Part shown: piece after piece, positions 1-4,969 of the stretch
Numbering within the stretch: position 1 is the first letter of the stretch
Layout: the number at the start of each line of letters is the position of its first letter
NCBI GenBank assembly: GCA_025362535.1
Contig: JANYGE010000046.1
Span: forward strand, 1 to 9,618
Reading direction: 5' to 3'
Length of the DNA stretch: 9,618 nucleotides
Origin: Hyphomicrobiales bacterium
GTDB lineage: Bacteria; Pseudomonadota; Alphaproteobacteria; Rhizobiales; Aestuariivirgaceae
Made by a program: the position numbers and the translations under genes
The notes under the pieces: generated by a model
Told to the model about the DNA's origin: nothing
Databases searched by the model: none
The model's input: the letters and a program-made list of their open reading frames with translations, nothing else

Positions 1-182
1 GCGGTCGGTTCATAAATATCCAAGCGTTGTTGGGGATCCGGACCATAAACAATATTTGCCGCAAGCAAACGCGAACCTGCATCTTTCGGGATTAGAAAGT
101 TGAAGGTTTTCAGGGGCGCGAAATGATAGAGCAACCCGCCAACGAATACTAAGACGCAAAATATGTAAAGTGCTTTGGCCAT
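1..182 (-). CDS. alpha/beta hydrolase (esterase-like), N-terminal 60 residues only
   Basis: The reverse strand from an ATG at 182 is open to the window edge and encodes 60 residues; the rest lies outside. Residues about 4-24 are a hydrophobic stretch (ALYIFCVLVFVGGLLYHFAP), which would be a signal anchor or uncleaved signal peptide. Residues 44-60 read IVYGPDPQQRLDIYEPT. That matches the usual opening of the carboxylesterase/lipase-like alpha/beta hydrolases (a YG...LDvY.P segment just before the first core strand), so I infer a periplasm-facing esterase-type enzyme. The catalytic Ser, Asp and His would all be beyond the edge and cannot be checked. It starts 34 bases after the stop of the carrier-thioesterase gene on the same strand and is probably the third gene of that operon. 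No clear Shine-Dalgarno sequence is visible. The family call rests on one motif and could be wrong in detail. Confidence 0.6.
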   Translation of the reverse strand, partial: MAKALYIFCVLVFVGGLLYHFAPLKTFNFLIPKDAGSRLLAANIVYGPDPQQRLDIYEPT

Positions 183-216
183 TAAATACTTTACGTCTCG
201 TACTTTAATTTGGATG

Positions 217-1365
217 CTATTTACCTACTGGTTGCAAGCTTGCCGCGCACAAAATCTCATTTAAAAAGACTGCCAGATGTTTCTGGTCTTTCACGATCAA
301 GTCATCATGAGTTTTAGCTTCGAGTCGATGCCACCTGGCATTTGGAATGAAAACACGAGCAGCATCAACATGAGCGCGGCGACGACCGTCCCAATACCAT
401 TTTGATGTTATTACATACGCTGGCGCCAACCATGGTGGCGGACAAGCCCCTTTTATCAAAAGAGCATAGGCGGTGCTGGCGGCCATGGCACTTTCAAAAT
501 TGGCGGCCCAATGATTGCGGATATCGGCTTGATGAGCAAGGCTGCCAAAATATTTTCCCGGAACTTGAGGTTGGAAAAAATTTCCTTCCCTGCCAATGGC
601 AGGCCGCCATTTCCCGAGCTTTTTGAGCACCTTATATTTCATCCGCAAATACGCACCCGTAGAGAGTGGTACTGATTTTCCTTGATGGCGTAGCTTTTCG
701 TATAGATAGGGGAGAGCAAGGCCGAAACCTGGATCAGCAAAGACGATGCGAGATGGCACACGATTGAGTTCTTTTAACTCACTCAGCATATGCAACATGA
801 CCAAGGCAGTTTCGCAAAATGACATGATGTTAAATGTCGTGAGCTGCTTCAGATCAAGGATGGCCTGCACGAAAATTTTAGCAAGCTCCTCGATTGTTGG
901 TGGGAGTTTGCCAGGCGAGGAGAGGCCCGGAATTTGAAAAGCATAGACAGGTGTTTCAACGCCAATAGTGTCCAGAAATGCTGGGCGTAGAATTGAATAG
1001 CCCGAATTACCCGGCAAGATAAAAATGGGTGTTACGCCCGATTTTCCCGGTTGAATATTCTGCAGCACGCTGGATTCAGGCGCTTTAACATTGATTTTTA
1101 AAGCAAGCTTTCTGACAGTGCGGTTGCGCGACAAAATTCCTGGTTGAATTTTCTTTTGCAGCTTTGCAGCGATTTCGGTGCAAATAACTGCCGCAATTAA
1201 TGAATCGCCACCCAATTCAAAATAATCATCATCAATCCCCAGTCGATCAAGCCCAAAAGCGCCGCGATAGATTTCACAAAGTGCCTGTTGAACAGCACTT
1301 TCTGGAGGTTTATAAGGTGTCGAAAGTTCAAAATGATCTCGGGCTAAACTGCTTTCAAGGGTCAT
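217..1365 (-). CDS. carrier protein-thioesterase didomain (PCP/ACP-TE), NRPS-like
   Basis: 382 residues. Residues about 20-92 are a phosphopantetheine carrier domain: DDYFELGGDSLIAAV (46-60) holds the modified serine, Ser55. Residues about 112-375 resemble an NRPS/PKS type I thioesterase with an alpha/beta hydrolase fold: FILPGNSG (115-122) at the oxyanion-hole strand, a nucleophile-elbow position IMSFCE (180-185), an acidic position FADPG (209-213, Asp211) and a late histidine THDD (His353). The elbow is odd: the family has GxSxG, here both glycines are replaced (Ile180, Cys184), although Ser182 remains. The enzyme would receive an acyl or aminoacyl group on the pantetheine arm and release it by hydrolysis, cyclisation or transfer. 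Its ATG overlaps the stop of the adenylating enzyme by 4 bases (1362-1365), so the two are probably translationally coupled partners. The substrate is not predictable. Domain calls are firm; activity of the thioesterase is uncertain. Confidence 0.85.
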   Translation of the reverse strand: MTLESSLARDHFELSTPYKPPESAVQQALCEIYRGAFGLDRLGIDDDYFELGGDSLIAAVICTEIAAKLQKKIQPGILSRNRTVRKLALKINVKAPESSVLQNIQPGKSGVTPIFILPGNSGYSILRPAFLDTIGVETPVYAFQIPGLSSPGKLPPTIEELAKIFVQAILDLKQLTTFNIMSFCETALVMLHMLSELKELNRVPSRIVFADPGFGLALPYLYEKLRHQGKSVPLSTGAYLRMKYKVLKKLGKWRPAIGREGNFFQPQVPGKYFGSLAHQADIRNHWAANFESAMAASTAYALLIKGACPPPWLAPAYVITSKWYWDGRRRAHVDAARVFIPNARWHRLEAKTHDDLIVKDQKHLAVFLNEILCAASLQPVGK

Positions 1366-2819
1366 GACAATTCTGCTTCATTGCTTGTGGCAAGAAATAG
1401 TTTGGCCGCATCCAGACGTAAAATTTTTCCATTGGCATTCCGCGGAATTTTTTCGACAATCTTAAATATGGCTGGCACTTTACTTCCGGGCAAGTGGTTG
1501 ACGCAATGGCTGCGCAGAGTAGTGAGCGCCTGTGGCTTTGCTGAACACACTAAGGCTGCCACTTGCTCACCCAAACTTGAGTGTGGAATAGCAACAACGG
1601 CTGCATCAGAAACATTGGGATGGGAGAGCAAGACCATCTCCACTTCAAGAGGATAAATTTTTTCGCCGCCGCGCACGATCATCTCACTGCGGCGACCTGA
1701 AAGTGTCAAATAGCGATCTGCGCCGATCGATCCTAAATCCCCGGGATAAGCCCAGCCATCTCTGAGAAAATCTCCGCCGGGATGACCGCCGATCACGTCA
1801 CTGATCAGGGCCGGGTCTCTGGTGCGCACCAGCCCCACCTGATCAGGCGGAAGTGGATTGCCATTGCCATCGGCGATCTCAACTTCGATGCCATCAAAAA
1901 TTTTACCCACGGTTTCAGGGCGGTTGCGCAAGCTTTCAGAGGTGTGAAAGCTTAAGCCTCCGGTTGACGTGGCGGAATAGACTTCCACCAAATCACATTT
2001 GAAAAAATCCATGGCACGGGCTTTCAGAGAATCCGCTGTTGGAGCACTGCCGAAGCCCAAATAGCGCAGCGATTTAAAATCAGATGCTGTGCCGGCTTCA
2101 ACCAAGGCCTGCAAAGTCACGGGCACTATATAGGCTTCGGTGATTTCTTGGGTTCGAATGAACTCAACCAGTTCTTCACCTGAGGCAAGATAGGGTGCGA
2201 TGCAATTCTGTCCGCCTGCCATTAGCGTCATAACACAGAGGGTTCGAGATGCCGCAAAGCTGATGGGGTAACAAAGCATCGCCTTAGATGTTGCGGTCAA
2301 TGGATAACAGATGTGATAGACTTGCAGCCGATGGCAATAGGTTTCGTGGCTGAGGACGATACCAGATGGCAATCCTGACGTGCCAGATGTTTGAGCTATA
2401 AAAGCTGGTGCACTGCCAAGGTCTAAAACATTTTGCCACTCCCCAACTTCTGCCACGTCATCAATCGAAACACTTCTATAGTCTGAGGCAGTGCCTGCAT
2501 CATCCTCAAGTATGAATGCGAGTTCGAACGTTTCAAATGTTACCTTGCGTTGAGACTTACGATTGCGAAAATCAATTGGAACAGCTGTGGCGTGGCAGGC
2601 CCAAGTTCCAATAATTGCAGCCATCATTTCAATATCGTCAGAAAGGGCCATCCCAACACGGTTGCCCGGTTTGATCCCGCTGGCAAGGAAGCAATCTCTA
2701 AACGCCGCAGATCGAGCGAGCAATTGTGCATAAGAGACTGTGCGTTCATCGTCAGAAAATGCCAAGGCATGACCCTTGGCTTCAACCTGGCGCTGAATAT
2801 ATTGCAATACGCTTTTCAC
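1362..2819 (-). CDS. ANL-superfamily adenylating enzyme (AMP-dependent acyl/aminoacyl ligase)
   Basis: From a GTG at 2819 the protein has 485 residues. The frame stays open to an ATG at 2915, but that ATG lies inside the terminator hairpin of the preceding gene, so the GTG after a G-rich stretch (2827-2840) is the better start. Seen: nucleotide-binding loop TSGTSGLPSGI (144-154), A5-like YSATSTGG (281-288), YPGDLG (358-363), GRRSEMIVRGGEKIYPLE (375-392), and C-terminal PRNANGKILR (459-468) with the catalytic Lys465. It therefore has both the large ATP-binding domain and the mobile C-terminal domain, at normal length for the family. The reaction is ATP-dependent activation of a carboxylate to an acyl-AMP and transfer to a thiol. 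The next gene brings a carrier domain, which is the likely acceptor. Odd points: the loop lysine is Ser152, and the usual Glu ending the A5 motif is Ser285. A CoA ligase role is the alternative. Confidence 0.85.
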   Translation of the reverse strand: MKSVLQYIQRQVEAKGHALAFSDDERTVSYAQLLARSAAFRDCFLASGIKPGNRVGMALSDDIEMMAAIIGTWACHATAVPIDFRNRKSQRKVTFETFELAFILEDDAGTASDYRSVSIDDVAEVGEWQNVLDLGSAPAFIAQTSGTSGLPSGIVLSHETYCHRLQVYHICYPLTATSKAMLCYPISFAASRTLCVMTLMAGGQNCIAPYLASGEELVEFIRTQEITEAYIVPVTLQALVEAGTASDFKSLRYLGFGSAPTADSLKARAMDFFKCDLVEVYSATSTGGLSFHTSESLRNRPETVGKIFDGIEVEIADGNGNPLPPDQVGLVRTRDPALISDVIGGHPGGDFLRDGWAYPGDLGSIGADRYLTLSGRRSEMIVRGGEKIYPLEVEMVLLSHPNVSDAAVVAIPHSSLGEQVAALVCSAKPQALTTLRSHCVNHLPGSKVPAIFKIVEKIPRNANGKILRLDAAKLFLATSNEAELS

Positions 2820-2845
2820 AGTGTCGCCCCAATTGCCCCCGTTTA

Positions 2846-2874
2846 AAATTAGGTGAAAACCACTTGGTTTGCAA
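2846..2874 (-). promoter_or_regulatory. candidate promoter with internal dyad for the adenylating-enzyme operon
   Basis: On the minus strand TTGCAA (2874-2869) and TAATTT (2851-2846) are separated by exactly 17 bases, a weak sigma-70-like pair ending 26 bases before the GTG at 2819. The spacer holds a perfect dyad, AAACCA / TGGTTT (2857-2862 and 2865-2870), with a 2-base centre, placed where a repressor would block the promoter. The match to -10 is only 3 of 6, so this is tentative. Confidence 0.3.
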
Positions 2875-2900
2875 CGTAAGGAAATAGCGCTTTTGCAAAT

Positions 2901-2928
2901 GAAAAAGGGCACCATTTCTGGTGCCCTT
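2901..2928 (-). terminator. Rho-independent terminator of the 97-residue membrane protein gene
   Basis: Arms 2905-2914 and 2919-2928 are perfectly complementary over 10 bases (AAGGGCACCA / TGGTGCCCTT). On the minus-strand transcript the loop is the four bases GAAA, a GNRA-type tetraloop. The descending arm runs into TTTTTC (2906-2901). The structure starts 21 bases after the stop at 2950, so it ends that transcript before the adenylating-enzyme operon. Confidence 0.85.
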
Positions 2929-2949
2929 CAATTTCAATCCGAAGATAAA

Positions 2950-3243
2950 TTAGGCTTTCTTGTCCATCATGCCCTTGATCACGCCAACGATGATCATGAG
3001 AACTGCGCTGCCAATGCCGCCGCCAGCAATGTTAGACACCATGTCACCACCTTGCATAGCAGCACCTGCTGCATCAACAGCACCACTGTTCAAGAGCTTG
3101 CCAAGAATTTGGCCACCGAGTCCGCCGCCAACAACACCAGCAATGGTGTTGCCGATTGTACCAAGACTTTGATTCTTGAGAATTGCACCAGCACCGTTAC
3201 CGCCAATAGCACCTAGGATCAGTTGAATAATAAGATCTTGCAT
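2950..3243 (-). CDS. small glycine-rich membrane protein (glycine-zipper-like), function unknown
   Basis: 97 residues starting [15 protein letters not shown]. The sequence is a run of small and hydrophobic residues: hydrophobic segments at about 4-20, 28-52 and 72-91, rich in Gly-Gly and GxxxG-type spacings (GVVGGGLGG at 36-44, GGGIG at 74-78), and a basic C-terminus (GMMDKKA). Such patterns fit tightly packed membrane helices that oligomerise. I recognise the general style of a small protein found in alphaproteobacteria but know no assigned function. A perfect GGGAGG ribosome binding site (3250-3255) lies 6 bases before the ATG and a strong terminator follows the stop, so this is a real, probably well-expressed single-gene unit. 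It lies 111 bases after the polysaccharide sugar transferase. A role in the envelope is plausible but only inferred from position and hydrophobicity. A bacteriocin-like peptide is a less likely alternative, since no leader or immunity gene is seen. Confidence 0.75.
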   Translation of the reverse strand: MQDLIIQLILGAIGGNGAGAILKNQSLGTIGNTIAGVVGGGLGGQILGKLLNSGAVDAAGAAMQGGDMVSNIAGGGIGSAVLMIIVGVIKGMMDKKA

Positions 3244-3249
3244 TTAGAG

Positions 3250-3255
3250 CCTCCC
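3250..3255 (-). promoter_or_regulatory. strong ribosome binding site of the 97-residue protein
   Basis: GGGAGG on the minus strand, 6 bases before the ATG at 3243. It fixes the start codon and contrasts with the weak sites of the neighbouring minus-strand genes. Confidence 0.7.
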
Positions 3256-3292
3256 AATTGATTCGTTCTACCCCACGGCAGACAACTCACCT

Positions 3293-3313
3293 TAACACTG
3301 TTAACCAGTGTTA
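3293..3313. repeat. inverted repeat between the sugar transferase and the 97-residue protein gene
   Basis: TAACACTG (3293-3300) and CAGTGTTA (3306-3313) are perfect 8-base arms around a 5-base centre (TTAAC). It is 41 bases after the sugar transferase stop and 50 bases before the next ATG. No T-run follows on the minus strand, so a factor-independent terminator is unlikely. An operator for the small-protein gene is the more natural reading, not proven. Confidence 0.45.
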
Positions 3314-3354
3314 CCAATGGGCCATTACAACTTGAAGAGGTGTCGATAGCGGCT

Positions 3355-4767
3355 CTAATAGGCATTCTCGCTTTTCAACAAAGCCAAGGGCGTCTTGGCT
3401 AAGATATAGAGATCAAACCCGAGTGACCAGCGGTCGATATATTCGAGGTCGTGTTTCAGGCGTTGTTCCAGTTTTTCATGCGTATCGGTTTCGCCACGCC
3501 ACCCATTAATCTGCGCCCAGCCCGTAATACCAGGTTTCACCTTGTGACGTGCGAAATACCCATCGACCACTTCATCATATAATGTGCCTGCCGCTTTAGC
3601 CTGGGTGGCATGTGGGCGCGGCCCCACCAATGAAAGCTGGCCAGTAAGCACATTGAACAGTTGTGGAAGCTCATCGAGCGAAGATTTGCGAATAATGCGG
3701 CCCACTTTGGTAACGCGCGGATCATTTTTCGACACCAGCTTGGCCGCCGAGGCATCAGCCATATCTGTGTACATTGACCGAAATTTATAAACTTCAACGA
3801 GTTCATTGTTATAGCCAAAGCGCTTTTGCTTAAAGATGATTGGCCCTTTGCTTTCATAGCGCACAGCGGCGGCTACAATCAGCATGATCGGCGACAGCAA
3901 AATCAGAGCGACCAGCGCGATGGCACGGTCCATCGTGTCTTTCAGGAATTGGTTCCAGCTGTTTAAGGGGCGATCGAAAATCGCCAATAAAGGAAGTTCG
4001 CCCAGATAGGTATAGGCGCGCGCCGAGAGTTTTAACTGAGCGGCCTGGCCGCTGACGCGAATATCGACTGGCAATTCCCAGAGGCGCTTTAAGATTTGCA
4101 AAAGGCGCAATTCAGCCGACATCGGAATAGCAACGATGATGAGATCGACTTGATGGGTTCTCGCATAATCGGCAAGGGTTGAAATTTTTCCGATTTTCTG
4201 ATGCTTTCGCACAGAGTCGGGGCTGCGATTGTCATAGCGATCATCAAACAAGCCGATAATTTCGATATCCAGACCGGGTGAATTTTCCAATGTTGCGATG
4301 GCATCTTCGGCCGCTTTACCACCACCAACAATAGCGATGCGCTGACGGTAGGAGTGAGCTTTTGAACTTGGTCGCGTCCAAAACAGCACCGATGTTCTGG
4401 TGATAACAATGTGCAACGCCGAGAGGACCAACCAGAATTCTAACCAGCTTGCGGCAAGCGGCAAGTCAATCAGTCCAGCGGCCAAATAAAAGACAAACCC
4501 TACGACGCCAACTAACGCCCACGAAAAGCCGATCGAGTGTAATGGCTTGCTCAGGCTGCGGCCCTCATAGAGCCCGAAACTGCGTAAAAGCAACATGCAT
4601 GAAAGGGCTAGGAAGAGGGCGTAAAAGCCTGTCTTGGCCGGAATTGTCAGATCAAAATAAATCAGATTGTTAACTGTTGCAAACATTGCACCCAATGTCA
4701 GGATGATCCCATCAACACCTTTTAAGAGGCGTTTGACCACTTCATTATCAACAGCACGTTTCTTCAT
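3355..4767 (-). CDS. undecaprenyl-phosphate glucose-1-phosphate transferase (WcaJ/ExoY-type polyprenyl glycosylphosphotransferase)
   Basis: 470 residues, the usual size of the long WcaJ-like enzymes. About four membrane helices (near 18-36, 46-64, 82-101, 108-125) precede a cytosolic nucleotide-binding-like domain with IAIVGGGKAAEDA (144-156). A reentrant hydrophobic segment (281-301) then leads into the catalytic bacterial sugar transferase domain: KFRSM (328-332), SLDELPQLFNVL (363-374) with the Asp365-Glu366 dyad known as catalytic in PglC, SLVGPRPHA (379-387), and KPGITGWAQINGWRGET (411-427). It transfers a hexose-1-phosphate, most often glucose, from UDP-sugar to undecaprenyl phosphate and so starts an exopolysaccharide repeat unit at the inner membrane. 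The domain order supports this strongly; the sugar is inferred from family resemblance. No glycosyltransferase, flippase or polymerase gene is in the window, so it may be an isolated initiating enzyme. The ATG at 4767 is preceded only by a weak GGA-type site. Confidence 0.93.
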   Translation of the reverse strand: MKKRAVDNEVVKRLLKGVDGIILTLGAMFATVNNLIYFDLTIPAKTGFYALFLALSCMLLLRSFGLYEGRSLSKPLHSIGFSWALVGVVGFVFYLAAGLIDLPLAASWLEFWLVLSALHIVITRTSVLFWTRPSSKAHSYRQRIAIVGGGKAAEDAIATLENSPGLDIEIIGLFDDRYDNRSPDSVRKHQKIGKISTLADYARTHQVDLIIVAIPMSAELRLLQILKRLWELPVDIRVSGQAAQLKLSARAYTYLGELPLLAIFDRPLNSWNQFLKDTMDRAIALVALILLSPIMLIVAAAVRYESKGPIIFKQKRFGYNNELVEVYKFRSMYTDMADASAAKLVSKNDPRVTKVGRIIRKSSLDELPQLFNVLTGQLSLVGPRPHATQAKAAGTLYDEVVDGYFARHKVKPGITGWAQINGWRGETDTHEKLEQRLKHDLEYIDRWSLGFDLYILAKTPLALLKSENAY

Positions 4768-4869
4768 TTTGTTCTATCCACTTAATCTCTACCTGACTTT
4801 GCAGAACAGATTTAATTTTAGACGTATTTTTCGAAATGGGAGGGGTAGACCAAGGAAAACTTTGTGAGC

Positions 4870-4885
4870 ACAGTAAATTTAGTGT
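4870..4885. promoter_or_regulatory. candidate operator palindrome upstream of the dehydratase operon
   Basis: ACAGTAAATTTAGTGT is symmetric at 14 of 16 positions, with a perfect TAAATTTA core (4874-4881) and ACA/TGT ends. It ends 84 bases before the dehydratase ATG, a normal place for a dimeric regulator site. No regulator gene is in the window. Confidence 0.35.
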
Positions 4886-4913
4886 TGTTTAAATGGAGAA
4901 AATTTGAGTGGTT

Positions 4914-4930
4914 GCGGCTGCTTGCGCCGC
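4914..4930 (+). repeat. small GC-rich hairpin in the dehydratase leader
   Basis: GCGGC (4914-4918) and GCCGC (4926-4930) can pair around a 7-base loop. It lies about 40 bases before the start codon. No T-run follows, so it is not a terminator. It may be chance in a GC-rich patch or a leader stem. Confidence 0.25.
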
Positions 4931-4969
4931 GTGACAGTATTAACGAATTGTAAAGGGCGGATTTCACGC

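Larger units (their letters stand above)
4768..4969. promoter_or_regulatory. divergent intergenic region between the sugar transferase and the dehydratase operon
   Basis: This 202-base gap must hold the promoters of both divergent units. It is AT-rich around 4806-4835. I see no convincing consensus promoter on either strand. It does contain the 16-base dyad at 4870-4885 and a GC-rich small hairpin at 4914-4930, listed separately. Confidence 0.55.

Noticed and set aside
2869..3216. Plus-strand 115-residue reading frame over the small membrane protein gene
   Set aside because: It runs antisense across the terminator and the 97-residue gene, has low-complexity Asn/Ala/Thr content arising from the opposite strand, and no ribosome binding site.
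3292..3306. CtrA-type site (TTAA, spacer, TTAA) in the inverted repeat
   Set aside because: The TTAA halves are 5 bases apart, not 7; the symmetry is better explained by the longer dyad.
4909..4925. Sigma-54 promoter-like TGG...TTGC before the dehydratase
   Set aside because: The GG and GC elements are 14 bases apart (4910 and 4924) instead of the strict 12, and the -24 element lacks CAC.
4904..4969. TTG-initiated N-terminal extension of the dehydratase
   Set aside because: The extra 22 residues (MSGCGCLRRVT...) do not resemble any dehydratase N-terminus, and the ATG at 4970 has a better ribosome binding site and fits the homology.
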